A stretch of 64,000 bases of DNA. It comes from Lysinibacillus sphaericus OT4b.31. GTDB taxonomy: Bacteria; Bacillota; Bacilli; Bacillales_A; Planococcaceae. Both the position numbers and the translations under genes were made by a program. The stretch's first letter is position 1. Each line of letters starts with the position of its first letter. Below the pieces are notes generated by a model. That model was not told the origin of the DNA and ran no database searches. It saw only the letters and a program-made list of their open reading frames with translations. The stretch spans positions 1,605,391-1,669,390 of the forward strand of contig NZ_KB933398.1 of the NCBI RefSeq assembly GCF_000392615.1, written 5' to 3'. Of this stretch, positions 35,956-47,799 are shown piece by piece.

Positions 35956-37101
35956 GTGAAAAAAATTAGTTTATTGGGTGCCACTGGCTCTATCGGTTGG
36001 CAAACCTACGATATTTTAAAAGAACAACGTGATGCATTTCATCTTGTAGCTTTCTCTTCAGGAAAAAATATAGAGAAAACACGTGAGATGATTGAAGCGT
36101 TGCAACCTGAGCTTGTATCTGTTCAACTAGAACAAGATGCACTTACGCTCGCAAAAGACTATCCACATGTGCACTTTACATTTGGTGAAAAAGGACTTGT
36201 GGAAGTTGCTACACACCCTGATTCAACAGTACTAGTCAATGCAGTGCTTGGTAGTGTTGGATTAGAATCGACGCTTGCCGCAATTCGTATGGGTAAAACG
36301 ATCGCCATCGCTAACAAGGAAACGCTTGTAACAGCAGGGCACTTAGTGATGGCTGAGGCGAAGAAGTACAATGCACCAATTTTACCGGTCGATAGTGAGC
36401 ATTCGGCTATTTTCCAATCAATGAACGGTGAGAATCGAAAAAATATTGAACGCTTAATTATTACAGCGTCGGGAGGTAGCTTCCGTGACAAAACACGTGA
36501 TGAACTAAAACATGTAACGGTAGCTGATGCACTAAATCACCCGAATTGGTCAATGGGCGCGAAAATTACCATAGATTCAGCAACAATGATGAATAAAGGG
36601 CTAGAAGTCATAGAAGCACATGTGTTGTTTGATATGCCTTATGATAAAATTGATGTACTTTTGCATAGAGAAAGTATTATTCACTCCCTAGTTGAGTATC
36701 ATGATACTAGTGTTATTGCACAGTTGGGTACACCGGATATGCGTGTACCCATTCAATATGCATTAAGCTATCCAGATCGTATGCCGCTACATAATGGTCA
36801 ACGACTTAATTTAGCGCAGATGGGTCAGTTGCATTTTAAAGACATGGACTTTGATCGCTACCCTGCATTGCGACTTGCCTATGAGGCAGGTCGTACAGGT
36901 GGTACCATTTTAACAGCGATGAATGCAGCGAATGAAGCGGCAGTTGCGGCATTTTTACAAGGGAAAATAACATTCCTTGAAATTGATGACACAATTGAGC
37001 GTGTGATGCATGCACATCACAATATTTCAGTGCCAGATTTGCAAACAATTTTACATGTGGACAGTGAGACAAGAAAAATAGTATTAGACATGGTAAAATA
37101 A
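35956..37101 (+). CDS. dxr: 1-deoxy-D-xylulose 5-phosphate reductoisomerase
   Basis: Dxr carries out the second step of the MEP pathway to isoprenoids, which feeds UppS. The 381-residue enzyme has the NADPH-binding LGATGSIG (about 5-12), IALANKETLV-like [11 protein letters not shown], the metal-site [11 protein letters not shown] and a GGSFRDK substrate loop, with the second metal ligands in [12 protein letters not shown]. The start is GTG with AAAGGGGACG upstream. Confidence 0.98.
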   Translation: MKKISLLGATGSIGWQTYDILKEQRDAFHLVAFSSGKNIEKTREMIEALQPELVSVQLEQDALTLAKDYPHVHFTFGEKGLVEVATHPDSTVLVNAVLGSVGLESTLAAIRMGKTIAIANKETLVTAGHLVMAEAKKYNAPILPVDSEHSAIFQSMNGENRKNIERLIITASGGSFRDKTRDELKHVTVADALNHPNWSMGAKITIDSATMMNKGLEVIEAHVLFDMPYDKIDVLLHRESIIHSLVEYHDTSVIAQLGTPDMRVPIQYALSYPDRMPLHNGQRLNLAQMGQLHFKDMDFDRYPALRLAYEAGRTGGTILTAMNAANEAAVAAFLQGKITFLEIDDTIERVMHAHHNISVPDLQTILHVDSETRKIVLDMVK

Positions 37102-37151
37102 CGAACGAGAGTAAGATGACGTTAACTATTCGCTATTAAAGGTGGGGTATT

Positions 37152-38414
37152 ATGCAAACAGCCATTGCATTTATTTTTATATTTGGATCCCTTGTGTTCT
37201 TCCATGAACTTGGGCACTTCCTATTTGCGAAACGCGCAGGAATTATGGTTCGGGAATTCGCGATTGGTATGGGTCCAAAAATTTATGGCAAGACACATGG
37301 TGAGACAATCTATACTATACGTTTATTGCCGATTGGTGGTTACGTTCGTATGGCAGGCGAGGATATGGACGGCTCGGAATTACAGCCAGGCTACCGTGTA
37401 GGGCTCATTGTCAATGAAGATAACATTGTTAAAAAGATAATCTTCAATCAAAATAATAGGCAATTACCAGACTTATTATTTTTAGAAGTTGAGCGTGCAG
37501 ATTTAGAACAAGAGTTATTTATTGAAGGTTATGATGAAGAAGAAAAACTAGTTCGTTATAATGTCTCTCGAGATTGTGTACTCGTTGAAAATGGCAGAGA
37601 AACTTTAATAGCACCATATGATCGCCAGTTTAACGCAAAAACGGTTGGTCAACGTGCTATGACGATTTTTGCAGGGCCTTTGTTTAACTTTATTTTAGCA
37701 TTTTTCATCTATTTGCTAATTGGTTTATTTAACGGTGTACCTACAAATGAGCCGATTATTACAGAAGTAGTAGAAAATGATCCAGCTGCACAGGCAGGTA
37801 TGCTTGCAGGGGATAGGGTAACATCCATCGACGGACAAGTAGTTGAAAAGTGGCAGGATTTAGCTGCGATTGTCCAGGATCGACCAGGTCAAACAATTGA
37901 TGTAACTGTTGAGCGTAGTGGCCAGTTAGTAAACTTGAATATGATGGTAAAAGAAGTCAAACAAGATGGCGAGAAATATGGTCAAATTGGTGTTCGTTAT
38001 GAGAGCCCACGCGAATATAATCCGCTAAAGGCAGTCGTATTCGGTGCACAACAAACGTACAATATGACGATGAAGATTTTTGAGCTTCTGGGCATGCTTA
38101 TTACTGGACAATTTACGATAGATGCTCTTTCAGGTCCAGTTGGTATATATAAAGCGACAGAGCAAGTAGCGCAGTATGGTTTCGTTAACTTAATGAATTG
38201 GGCCGCAATGTTAAGTATCAACCTTGGTATTATGAACTTACTACCTCTACCAGCACTAGATGGTGGCCGTTTGCTATTTTTTGGTTTCGAGGCGCTTCGA
38301 GGCAAGCCAATCGATCGCCAAAAAGAAGGCATCGTTCATTTTGTTGGCATTGTATTATTGATGATTTTAATGGTCGTAGTTACATGGAACGATATCCAAC
38401 GATTTTTCTTTTAA
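37152..38414 (+). CDS. rseP: site-2 intramembrane metalloprotease RseP/RasP
   Basis: RasP-type S2P cleaves membrane anti-sigma factors and signal-peptide remnants within the membrane. The 420-residue protein has the zinc site HELGH at residues 18-22 in the first membrane helix, a PDZ domain (about 180-270, EVVENDPAAQAGMLAGDRV), and the third zinc ligand in NLLPLPALDGGRLLF (about residue 362). Four membrane helices are predicted. GGTGGGGT is the likely ribosome-binding site. Confidence 0.97.
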   Translation: MQTAIAFIFIFGSLVFFHELGHFLFAKRAGIMVREFAIGMGPKIYGKTHGETIYTIRLLPIGGYVRMAGEDMDGSELQPGYRVGLIVNEDNIVKKIIFNQNNRQLPDLLFLEVERADLEQELFIEGYDEEEKLVRYNVSRDCVLVENGRETLIAPYDRQFNAKTVGQRAMTIFAGPLFNFILAFFIYLLIGLFNGVPTNEPIITEVVENDPAAQAGMLAGDRVTSIDGQVVEKWQDLAAIVQDRPGQTIDVTVERSGQLVNLNMMVKEVKQDGEKYGQIGVRYESPREYNPLKAVVFGAQQTYNMTMKIFELLGMLITGQFTIDALSGPVGIYKATEQVAQYGFVNLMNWAAMLSINLGIMNLLPLPALDGGRLLFFGFEALRGKPIDRQKEGIVHFVGIVLLMILMVVVTWNDIQRFFF

Positions 38415-38792
38415 TGTAGATGGAGTGACCATTCAAATGGTAACTTCATTTACATTAAGCTTGGCGTCAAATATCTAAAGATACAAAGACAGCCAAGGTA
38501 AAATTGACTGTAAATATTAGCTTTGAGCGCAATTATTTTGGAAACATTGCGTTCAAAGCTAAATTTGATTATGCTAGAGAAGGAAACTTATCTATTTAAC
38601 TTCCTTCAACATTTTCCCCACGCTACTAGAAGTGGGAAGAATGCGAAGTGAAGTTAACTTCAGTAGGATACGAACCCCTACTGATTAAAGTTAAGCCCCT
38701 GGTGATGCCATAGATAAAAGAGTGTATTGCGTTTATACAATGTTAAATCTAGACACACGCCGAGGCAAATTGATAAAAAGGTGGAACACTGA
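38415..38792 (+). other. structured rseP-proS intergenic region
   Basis: This 378-bp gap has no supported gene but several inverted repeats: a 17-bp hairpin at 38517-38562, GAAGGAA/TTCCTTC at 38579-38607, CCCAC/GTGGG at about 38617-38636, GAAGTTAACTTC at about 38650-38661, and CAGTAGG/CCTACTG just after, itself enclosed by TTAACTT/AAGTTAA. The first probably belongs to the rseP 3' end; the rest may form the proS leader. No T-box consensus is present. Confidence 0.5.
38517..38562 (+). terminator. 17-bp hairpin after rseP, possible terminator
   Basis: Bases 38517-38533 and 38546-38562 are reverse complements with a single G-T pair, around a 12-base loop. Only a weak AATTTGATT follows instead of a T-run, so termination may be inefficient, or the element may instead protect the rseP 3' end. 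Confidence 0.45.
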
Positions 38793-40499
<1,707 letters not shown>

Positions 40500-40500
40500 T

Positions 40501-40531
40501 ATCCTTTTGAACGTGTTATCTCTAAAAGGAT
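40501..40531 (+). other. hairpin after proS
   Basis: ATCCTTTT (40501-40508) pairs with AAAAGGAT (40524-40531) around a 15-base loop, starting just after the proS stop. There is no following T-run, so terminator function is doubtful. Confidence 0.35.
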
Positions 40532-40579
40532 GTAGATGCTCCAAAGCGAAGCAATCTTTTTAAATGAGATAGGACAAGT

Positions 40580-40686
40580 AAAAAATTCGCGACAATCCTG
40601 CGGGAAAGCGAGCCATTCAAGACTTTACAGATGCTATGACATCTGTGAGCCTTGCGGATCGCCCGTGGAAAAGGAGCGAATTTTTT
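40580..40686 (+). repeat. nested palindromic repeat element, copy 1
   Basis: Outer arms AAAAAATTCGC (40580-40590) and GCGAATTTTTT (40676-40686) are perfect complements. Inside lie CCTGCGGGAAAGCGAGCC, an ACAGATG/CATCTGT hairpin (40627-40646) and CCCGTGGAAA near 40662-40671. I recall this layout from a palindromic repeat scattered in many Bacillaceae genomes. A second copy lies at 56425-56553. The T-rich right arm could also terminate proS. Confidence 0.6.
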
Positions 40687-40728
40687 TGCATCAATTTTTA
40701 GTATTATGCGCTAAATAGAATATAGAAC

Positions 40729-40760
40729 AAGAGGCTCTTCATACTGCCTCTTTCTTTTCA
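40729..40760 (+). terminator. intrinsic terminator upstream of polC
   Basis: AAGAGGC (40729-40735) pairs with GCCTCTT (40746-40752) followed by TCTTTTC. It lies 28 bp before the polC start, so it isolates polC from upstream transcription or acts as a leader attenuator. Confidence 0.65.
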
Positions 40761-40787
40761 TTAAAGTAGAAAGTAGGTGTCAACCGA

Positions 40788-43700
40788 TTGGAACAGCAAC
40801 AAGAGGCAAGAATGAAATTCCAAATGCTTTTGCAGCAATTAGAGTTAACTGATGATGTGTATATGTCCTTTTTTGAAGAAGGTGAGTTATCACGTTTAAC
40901 CGTGCATAAAAAAAATAGGCTGTGGCATTTTACGATTAAATTACGTGATATTCTGCCGTTTCCGTTATATCAGCTTTTTCACACACATTTAGCTGAAAAA
41001 TTTGCTGCTATTGCCCAAATCAATACTACCTTTGAAACCGTAGAAAAAAATGTAACAGAGGAACTAATTCAAGCATATTGGTTAACGGTTGTGGAACAAA
41101 TCGATGATATGGCGCCGACATTGAAAAATTGTCTTGTATCGCAAATTCCTACATGGAACGGTCAAAAGATTACCTTATCATGCATGCAAGAAATGGAATT
41201 CATGATGCTAAAAACGAAGTATGCGGAGAAATTATCAGCGAGCTATAGTCAATTTGGCTTCCCGCCGATAGCGATGGATTTCATGCTACAAGATGCCACT
41301 GAAGAAATGCGTGCAGCACAAGAAGCCTTTATAGAGCAGAAGCGGTTAGAAGAAGCAGCAATGGCGCAACAAGCCGTGCAAGACTTCCAAAAACGTGAGC
41401 AGGACAAGAAAGATAATCCAGCCTTGGCGGCACTGGGGGATCGACCGTTCCAACTTGGTATGCATATTAAAGACGATGAAATCATGGAAATTAAGCGCAT
41501 TGTTGAGGAAGAACGCCGTGTCATCGTAGAAGGCTTTGTGTTTGATACAGAAATTAAAGAACTAAAAAGCGGCCGTTCATTGTTACAAATTAAAATTACC
41601 GACTATACAGATTCCATCATTGTGAAAATGTTCTCACGTGATAATGATGATGCAGAACTCATGCAACATTTGAAAAAAGGAATGTGGGTAAAAGTACGTG
41701 GCTCGGTGCAAACCGATACGTTTATTCGTGATTTAATCGTCATGGCAAATGATATTAATGAAGTGAAAAAAGAAACGCGTCAGGACAAAGCACCAGAAGG
41801 CGAAAAACGTGTGGAGTTACATTTGCATACTCCGATGAGTCAAATGGATGCAGTGACACCCGTAGAGAGACTTGTGGCACAGGCGGCGAAGTGGGGACAT
41901 CCGGCGATTGCCATAACTGATCATGCTATTGTACAATCTTTCCCTGATGCTTATGGAGCGGGGAAAAAACATGGCATTAAGGTCATTTACGGTTTGGAAG
42001 CAAATTTAGTAGATGATGGTGTACCCATTGCTTACGCCTCTGAGCATCGAGCATTAGAAGATACAACCTTTGTTGTCTTTGACGTGGAAACAACGGGCCT
42101 TTCTACAGCATACGATACGATCATTGAGCTTGCAGCTGTAAAAATTAAAGGTGGCCATGTGATTGACAAGTACGAAAGTTTTGCCAATCCGCATCATGCC
42201 CTTTCAGCAACGACCATTGAACTGACAGGCATTACAGATGACATGGTACGCAATGCCCCAGAAGTCGAGCAAGTCATCCATGAATTCCATGCATTTATAG
42301 AGGACGCTATCGTTGTGGCACATAATGCTTCCTTCGATATGGGCTTTTTATATACCGGATATAAAAAATATGGTCTAGAAGATACTGTTCATCCAGTAAT
42401 TGATACGCTAGAGCTTGCACGTTTACTATACCCAACAATGAAGAATCATCGCTTAAACACACTTTGTAAGAAATTTGGGATTGAATTAACCCAGCATCAC
42501 CGTGCTATTTATGATACAGAGGCAACAGGCTATTTACTATTGCATCTGTTAAAAGAAGCGGATGAACTGGGTATTAAATATCATGATGATTTCAACAAGC
42601 ATGTCGGTGGTGGTGATGCCTATAAAAAAGCACGACCAATGCACTGTACAATTTTAGCAGTCAATAATGATGGCTTGAAAAATCTGTTTAAAATCGTGAC
42701 ACATGCCCATACAAAAACCTTTTACCGTGTACCCCGTGTAACACGCGCAACGCTTGAACAGTATAGAGAGGGGCTATTAGTCGGCTCAGGCTGCAGTAAT
42801 GGTGAATTGTTTGAAACGATGATGAATAAATCACCAGAAGAAGCGGAACAAATAGCGAGATTTTATGATTATATTGAAGTGCAACCGAAAGCTGTCTATG
42901 CACCATTAATCGAACGTAATGTAGTGCGGGATGAATGGACGATCGAGGATATTATACGTAAGCTTGTAAAGCTTGGGAAAAAGCTTGATAAGCCAGTTGT
43001 TGCAACTGGCAATGTTCATTACTTAGATCCAACAGATGCAATGTTTAGACAAATATTGATTGGTTCCCAAGGGGGCGCCAATATTTTAAATAGATCGAAG
43101 TTACCGGAGGTTCATTTTAGAACGACGGATGAGATGCTCCATGAATTTGATTTTTTAGGGCCAGATATTGCGAAAGAAATTGTTGTGACAAATTCCCAAA
43201 AAATAGCGGATATGATTGGGGATGTAAAACCGATTAAGGATGACCTCTATACACCGAAAATTGAAGGCTCTGATGATGAAGTAACAAATTTAACGTATGA
43301 GATGGCCCATCGCATTTACGGTGACGAGTTACCAGAAATCGTCAAGGCTCGTATTGACAAGGAATTAAAGTCGATATTGGGACATGGTTTTGGTGTTATC
43401 TATTTAATTTCCGCGAAGCTTGTGAAAAAGTCATTAGCAGATGGCTATTTAGTAGGGTCTCGTGGTTCGGTTGGTTCTTCCCTTGTCGCTACTTTTATGG
43501 AAATTACCGAAGTAAATCCACTGCCACCTCATTATATTTGTCCAAATTGTAAGCATGTGGAGTTTTTTGATGATGGTTCGGTTAGCTCAGGCTATGATTT
43601 GCCAAATAAGGACTGTACGGAATGTGGCACAGCGTATAAAAAGGACGGTCAAGATATTCCATTCGAAACTTTCCTAGGCTTCAAAGGAGATAAAGTCCCT

Positions 43701-45119
43701 GATATTGATTTGAACTTCTCAGGGGAATATCAACCGCAAGCACATAACTATACAAAGGTATTGTTTGGAGAAGATTATGTATTCCGTGCAGGGACAATCG
43801 GTACAGTTGCGGAGAAGACAGCTTATGGCTACGTAAAAGGCTATGCAAACGATCATAATCTACACTTTCGTGGTGCTGAGGTAGATCGTTTAGTTCAAGG
43901 CTGTACAGGAGTAAAACGTACGACAGGGCAACACCCAGGTGGTATCATCGTAGTACCAGATTATATGGATATTTATGATTTCTCACCAGTGCAGTTTCCA
44001 GCAGATGCACAAGATTCAGAGTGGCGTACAACACACTTTGATTTCCACTCCATTCACGATAATATTTTAAAGCTCGATATACTCGGGCACGATGATCCGA
44101 CCGTTATTCGGATGTTGCAGGATTTATCGGGTATTGACCCAAAAACCATTCCAACAGATGATCCGGTCGTGATGAAAATTTTTAGTTCGCCTGAATCCTT
44201 GGGTGTTACTGAGAAACAAATTGGTTGTAAGACAGGAACACTTGGAATTCCAGAGTTTGGTACACGTTTCGTGCGTCAAATGCTAGAGGACACAAAACCA
44301 TCTACGTTCTCAGAGCTTGTGCAAATATCAGGACTCTCTCATGGAACGGACGTTTGGCTGGGTAACGCACAAGAGCTCATTCAAAATGGCACTTGTGTAC
44401 TGAAAGAAGTAATAGGCTGTCGTGATGACATTATGGTCTATTTAATCTATCAAGGGCTTGAACCATCGTTGGCCTTTAAAATTATGGAATCCGTTCGTAA
44501 AGGGAAAGGGTTATCGGGGGAATTTGAAGCCGAGATGCTCGCAAATAAAGTGCCAGGCTGGTATATCGAATCATGTAAAAAAATTAAATACATGTTCCCG
44601 AAGGCCCATGCCGCCGCTTATGTCTTAATGGCGGTACGGATAGCTTGGTTTAAGGTTCATTTCCCGATTCTCTATTATGCAGCGTACTTCACAGTGCGAG
44701 CAGATGATTTTGATTTAATTTCGATGACACAGGGGTCACAAATGATTCGTGCGAAAATTGATGAAATCAATATGAAGGGCTTAGATGCTTCAACTAAAGA
44801 GAAAAACTTACTAACGGTCATGGAACTTGCGCTTGAAATGTGTGAACGTGGTATGAGTTTCAAAAAGGTTGACTTGTATCGTTCCCAAGCTAGTGAGTTC
44901 ATAATTGATGGTAATGCCTTGATTCCACCTTTTGATGCGATTCCTGGTCTTGGTACGAACGTTGCAAAAACAATTGTAGCTGCTCGTGAAGATGGAGAGT
45001 TTTTATCGAAGGAAGATTTACAGCAACGCGGTCGAGTGTCAAAAACACTTATTGAGTATATGGATCAATTAGGGTGTTTGGAAGGGATGCCAGACGCGAA
45101 CCAACTGTCATTATTTTAA
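40788..45119 (+). CDS. polC: DNA polymerase III PolC, Gram-positive type alpha subunit
   Basis: PolC is the main replicative polymerase of low-GC Gram-positives. The 1443-residue protein has an OB-fold region (about 230-330), a PHP domain ([13 protein letters not shown], about 345), a DnaQ-type 3'-5' exonuclease inserted in it ([11 protein letters not shown], about 428), a zinc finger ([10 protein letters not shown] ... CTECG, about 920-950) and the catalytic palm with [12 protein letters not shown] (about 975). The start is [20 protein letters not shown] matches the usual PolC N-terminus, so no shorter ATG start is needed. Confidence 0.98.
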   Translation: MEQQQEARMKFQMLLQQLELTDDVYMSFFEEGELSRLTVHKKNRLWHFTIKLRDILPFPLYQLFHTHLAEKFAAIAQINTTFETVEKNVTEELIQAYWLTVVEQIDDMAPTLKNCLVSQIPTWNGQKITLSCMQEMEFMMLKTKYAEKLSASYSQFGFPPIAMDFMLQDATEEMRAAQEAFIEQKRLEEAAMAQQAVQDFQKREQDKKDNPALAALGDRPFQLGMHIKDDEIMEIKRIVEEERRVIVEGFVFDTEIKELKSGRSLLQIKITDYTDSIIVKMFSRDNDDAELMQHLKKGMWVKVRGSVQTDTFIRDLIVMANDINEVKKETRQDKAPEGEKRVELHLHTPMSQMDAVTPVERLVAQAAKWGHPAIAITDHAIVQSFPDAYGAGKKHGIKVIYGLEANLVDDGVPIAYASEHRALEDTTFVVFDVETTGLSTAYDTIIELAAVKIKGGHVIDKYESFANPHHALSATTIELTGITDDMVRNAPEVEQVIHEFHAFIEDAIVVAHNASFDMGFLYTGYKKYGLEDTVHPVIDTLELARLLYPTMKNHRLNTLCKKFGIELTQHHRAIYDTEATGYLLLHLLKEADELGIKYHDDFNKHVGGGDAYKKARPMHCTILAVNNDGLKNLFKIVTHAHTKTFYRVPRVTRATLEQYREGLLVGSGCSNGELFETMMNKSPEEAEQIARFYDYIEVQPKAVYAPLIERNVVRDEWTIEDIIRKLVKLGKKLDKPVVATGNVHYLDPTDAMFRQILIGSQGGANILNRSKLPEVHFRTTDEMLHEFDFLGPDIAKEIVVTNSQKIADMIGDVKPIKDDLYTPKIEGSDDEVTNLTYEMAHRIYGDELPEIVKARIDKELKSILGHGFGVIYLISAKLVKKSLADGYLVGSRGSVGSSLVATFMEITEVNPLPPHYICPNCKHVEFFDDGSVSSGYDLPNKDCTECGTAYKKDGQDIPFETFLGFKGDKVPDIDLNFSGEYQPQAHNYTKVLFGEDYVFRAGTIGTVAEKTAYGYVKGYANDHNLHFRGAEVDRLVQGCTGVKRTTGQHPGGIIVVPDYMDIYDFSPVQFPADAQDSEWRTTHFDFHSIHDNILKLDILGHDDPTVIRMLQDLSGIDPKTIPTDDPVVMKIFSSPESLGVTEKQIGCKTGTLGIPEFGTRFVRQMLEDTKPSTFSELVQISGLSHGTDVWLGNAQELIQNGTCVLKEVIGCRDDIMVYLIYQGLEPSLAFKIMESVRKGKGLSGEFEAEMLANKVPGWYIESCKKIKYMFPKAHAAAYVLMAVRIAWFKVHFPILYYAAYFTVRADDFDLISMTQGSQMIRAKIDEINMKGLDASTKEKNLLTVMELALEMCERGMSFKKVDLYRSQASEFIIDGNALIPPFDAIPGLGTNVAKTIVAAREDGEFLSKEDLQQRGRVSKTLIEYMDQLGCLEGMPDANQLSLF

Positions 45120-45208
45120 CGATACTTTATTGTCCTAAATAAGGAAATTTGCAATGTAATGTGAATTGTGCTATCCTTATGGTAATAATTTGTTGATAGT
45201 TTTCCAGC

Positions 45209-45240
45209 AAAAGAGTGGGTCCTTCCCGCTCTTTTCTGTT
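45209..45240 (+). terminator. intrinsic terminator of polC
   Basis: AAAAGAGTGGG (45209-45219) pairs with CCCGCTCTTTT (45225-45235) around TCCTT, with a T-rich tail (CTGTTGTTAT). It separates polC from the rimP-nusA operon. A further weak stem, CACC/GGTG, lies in the rimP leader at about 45298-45314. Confidence 0.8.
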
Positions 45241-45361
45241 GTTATATCGTAGCAAAACAAATTTTTTGACTAACAGCAGGTAAGACCGTCAAATTTCACC
45301 AAAGCAAATGGTGGAATTTCTGTTTTATTACGCCAGAAATTGATAAATGCAGGAGGAAACA

Positions 45362-45838
45362 ATGAGCAAAGTACCATCTGTTATTGAAGAACTTGCCATG
45401 CCAATTGTTGAAGAGTTAAATCTTGAGTTAGTGGATGTCGAGTTCGTAAAAGAAGGACGTAACTGGTTTTTACGTGTTTATGTGGATACACCTGAGGGTG
45501 GAATTGACATTGACCAATGTGCTCAAGTTAGTGAACGACTTAGTTTACTGTTGGATGAAAAAGATCCGATTACACAAAACTATTATTTAGAAGTATCTTC
45601 ACCAGGTGCAGAACGTCCATTGAAAAAAGATGCTGATTTTGAAAAAGCGATTGGTAAATTTATTTATGTAAAAACCTATGAGCCCATCAAGGACATGAAG
45701 GAATTCCAAGGCTACTTAACGTCATACGATAATCATATAATAGTGATGGAAGTACGTATTAAAACGCGAAAAATTACAGTAACAATTGAACAGGAAAAAA
45801 TCGCTTTGGCACGACTTGCCATCGATTTCACAGCATAA
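45362..45838 (+). CDS. rimP: ribosome maturation factor RimP
   Basis: RimP assists 30S assembly. The 158-residue protein has the two-domain pattern: an alpha/beta N-terminal half with ELVDVEFVKEGRNWFLRVYVD and YYLEVSSPGAERPL (each in part), and a C-terminal SH3-like barrel. I start at ATG 45362, 7 bases after GGAGGAAA, rather than the ATG at 45347 that lies upstream of that site. It opens the conserved rimP-nusA-ylxR-ylxQ-infB operon. Confidence 0.97.
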   Translation: MSKVPSVIEELAMPIVEELNLELVDVEFVKEGRNWFLRVYVDTPEGGIDIDQCAQVSERLSLLLDEKDPITQNYYLEVSSPGAERPLKKDADFEKAIGKFIYVKTYEPIKDMKEFQGYLTSYDNHIIVMEVRIKTRKITVTIEQEKIALARLAIDFTA

Positions 45839-45862
45839 TGCATATTTAGGAGTGAAAACAAA

Positions 45863-47002
45863 ATGAGTAGTGATTTGTTAGATGCGCTAACTGCGCTAGA
45901 AGAACAAAAAGGAATTTCAAGAGATGTGTTAATCGAAGCGATTGAGGCGGCATTAGTAACAGCATACAAACGCAACTTTAACCAAGCTCAAAATGTCCGA
46001 GTAGATTTAAATTTAGATAAGGGCTCAATTCGTGTATTTTCACGAAAAGATGTTGTGGAAGAAGTAGATGACGATCGCTTACAAATTTCATTAGAAGATG
46101 CAAAGGCCATTAATCCAGCATATCAATTAGAGGATATCGTAGAGCAAGAAGTAACGCCTCGTAATTTTGGCCGAATCGCAGCACAAACAGCGAAACAGGT
46201 TGTTACACAACGTGTACGTGAGGCAGAGCGAGGCTTAATTTATGAGCAGTATGTGGATCGTGAGGATGATATTGTCACAGGTGTTGTTGAACGTCTAGAT
46301 GCGCGTAATATTTATGTTGGGCTAGGTAAAGTCGAAGCAGCGTTACCACAAAACGAACAAATTCAAGGTGAAACGTATCATCCACATGATCGTATTAAAG
46401 TATACATTACGAAAGTTGAACGTACGACGCGTGGACCACAAGTCATTGTATCGCGTACACACCCTGGCTTACTACGTCGTTTATTTGAAATGGAAGTACC
46501 TGAAATTTATGAGGGTATTGTCGAAATCAAATCCATTGCACGTGAGGCTGGCGATCGTTCTAAAATCTCTGTCTTTGCTCATAATGAGGAAGTCGATCCG
46601 GTTGGTTCTTGTGTTGGTGCCAAAGGTGCGCGTGTACAAACAATTGTCAATGAATTAAACGGTGAGAAAATTGATATTGTTGAATGGTCAGAAGATCCTG
46701 TTGTATTTGTAGCAAATGCTCTTAGTCCTTCAAAAGTATTAGATGTGCAAGTGAATGAAGAAGAAAAGTCAACAACTGTTGTCGTGCCAGACTATCAATT
46801 GTCTTTAGCAATCGGTAAACGCGGTCAAAATGCTCGATTAGCTGCGAAACTAACTGGTTGGAAAATTGATATTAAAAGTGAAACAGATGCACGTGAGTTA
46901 GGTATTTACCCATCTGCAACAAGCACTTTTGTACCTGCGGAAGATGTGGAAAGCGACTACGAAGATGTAGCAGTTGACTTATATCAAGACGACGAAGAAT
47001 AA
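45863..47002 (+). CDS. nusA: transcription termination/antitermination factor NusA
   Basis: NusA binds RNA polymerase and nascent RNA to promote pausing and termination. The 379-residue protein has the N-terminal polymerase-binding domain (about 1-125), S1 (about 135-200, GVVERLDARNIYVGLGKVEA), and two KH domains (about 230-345, with VGACVGxKG-like VGSCVGAKGARVQ and LAIGKRGQNARLA). Like other Firmicute NusA it lacks the acidic repeats of E. coli. AGGAGTGAAAA precedes the ATG. Confidence 0.98.
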   Translation: MSSDLLDALTALEEQKGISRDVLIEAIEAALVTAYKRNFNQAQNVRVDLNLDKGSIRVFSRKDVVEEVDDDRLQISLEDAKAINPAYQLEDIVEQEVTPRNFGRIAAQTAKQVVTQRVREAERGLIYEQYVDREDDIVTGVVERLDARNIYVGLGKVEAALPQNEQIQGETYHPHDRIKVYITKVERTTRGPQVIVSRTHPGLLRRLFEMEVPEIYEGIVEIKSIAREAGDRSKISVFAHNEEVDPVGSCVGAKGARVQTIVNELNGEKIDIVEWSEDPVVFVANALSPSKVLDVQVNEEEKSTTVVVPDYQLSLAIGKRGQNARLAAKLTGWKIDIKSETDARELGIYPSATSTFVPAEDVESDYEDVAVDLYQDDEE

Positions 47003-47016
47003 GTAAGAAAGCCCGT

Positions 47017-47120
47017 GTGACTAGTCAACTGACTTCATGCTGTGGACGCCTAGCGTCGACTGCATAAAGTCATAGTCACCGGCACATGTCTTGGATTTGG
47101 CATGACGATGCCAAATCCGA
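47017..47120 (+). other. two strong hairpins between nusA and ylxR
   Basis: First, a long stem with a bulge: GTGACTA (47017-47023), TGACTT and ATGC pair with GCAT, AAGTCA and TAGTCAC (47062-47079), with GACGC-cta-GCGTC (47045-47057) at its tip. Second, GGATTTGGCAT (47093-47103) pairs perfectly with ATGCCAAATCC (47108-47118), loop GACG, extended by two more pairs. No T-run follows either one, so these are not ordinary terminators. They sit inside the nusA-infB operon. Confidence 0.65.
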
Positions 47121-47201
47121 AACTACGCTGAAGCAGTTAGTTTTAGTTATATTATGGTTAGTCCACCTCTTACGAAGCTTCAGAGAGGAAAGGTGATTCT
47201 T

Positions 47202-47480
47202 ATGGTGGTTAATAAAAAAGTGCCTCTTCGAAAATGTGTAGCCACTGGAGAAATGCTACCAAAAAAAGAAATGATTCGGGTTGTTCGTTCGAAAGAGGGC
47301 GAAGTAAGCGTTGATGTCTCGGGGAAAAAGCCTGGACGTGGCGCCTATGTTTCAAAGTCAGAACAAGCGATTGACATCGCACGCAAGAAAAATGTTTTAG
47401 GGCACCAACTTGATGTAAAAATTCCTGAAGAAGTCTACGAAGAACTACTAACGATTATTCGTAGGGAGTCAATACTATGA
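47202..47480 (+). CDS. ylxR: RNase P modulator RnpM / YlxR
   Basis: YlxR is a small RNA-binding protein; in B. subtilis it is reported to modulate RNase P and affect gene expression. The 92-residue protein shows the family core PLRKCVATGEMLPKKEMIRVV and KKPGRGAYVS. I start at ATG 47202, after GGAAAGGTGAT; an ATG-initiated longer reading from 47154 would begin within the gap without a ribosome-binding site. It overlaps ylxQ by 4 bases. Confidence 0.93.
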   Translation: MVVNKKVPLRKCVATGEMLPKKEMIRVVRSKEGEVSVDVSGKKPGRGAYVSKSEQAIDIARKKNVLGHQLDVKIPEEVYEELLTIIRRESIL

Positions 47481-47785
47481 CAAATCAAGCAGTGTTTAAT
47501 TTGCTTGGCATCGCGGCAAGAGCCCGTAAAGTCATTTCAGGAGAAGAGTTAGTAGTAAAGGAAGTCCGCAATGGTAATGCTAAGATAGTACTGCTTGCAA
47601 ACGATGCTTCTAAAAACTCTAGCAAAAAAATTCAAGATAAATGCACGTATTACAACGTTGAGTATCATGTAGTTGGCGATCGTTATGATCTAGGACATGC
47701 TACAGGTAAAGAAGCCCGAGTGGCTCTAGCTATTACCGATAAAGGTTTTGCAAGCAAATTGTCTAGTCTACTCAACGAAAAATAA
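47477..47785 (+). CDS. ylxQ: YlxQ, L7Ae-family RNA-binding protein
   Basis: A 102-residue L7Ae/L30e/S12e/Gadd45-family protein (also called RplGA), expected to bind kink-turn RNA. Conserved pieces are [17 protein letters not shown] and [16 protein letters not shown]. It overlaps the end of ylxR (ATGA) and precedes infB by 14 bases. Its cellular role is not well settled. Confidence 0.94.
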   Translation: MTNQAVFNLLGIAARARKVISGEELVVKEVRNGNAKIVLLANDASKNSSKKIQDKCTYYNVEYHVVGDRYDLGHATGKEARVALAITDKGFASKLSSLLNEK

Positions 47786-47799
47786 TCGGGGGTGAGCAG

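Noticed and set aside
38650-38690. tRNA-like T-arm on the minus strand (GGGGTTCGTATCC)
   Set aside because: The flanking bases do not form a proper T-stem, and no acceptor, D or anticodon arm was found.
40536-40718. 60-codon reading frame after proS
   Set aside because: It runs through the palindromic repeat and has no ribosome-binding site.
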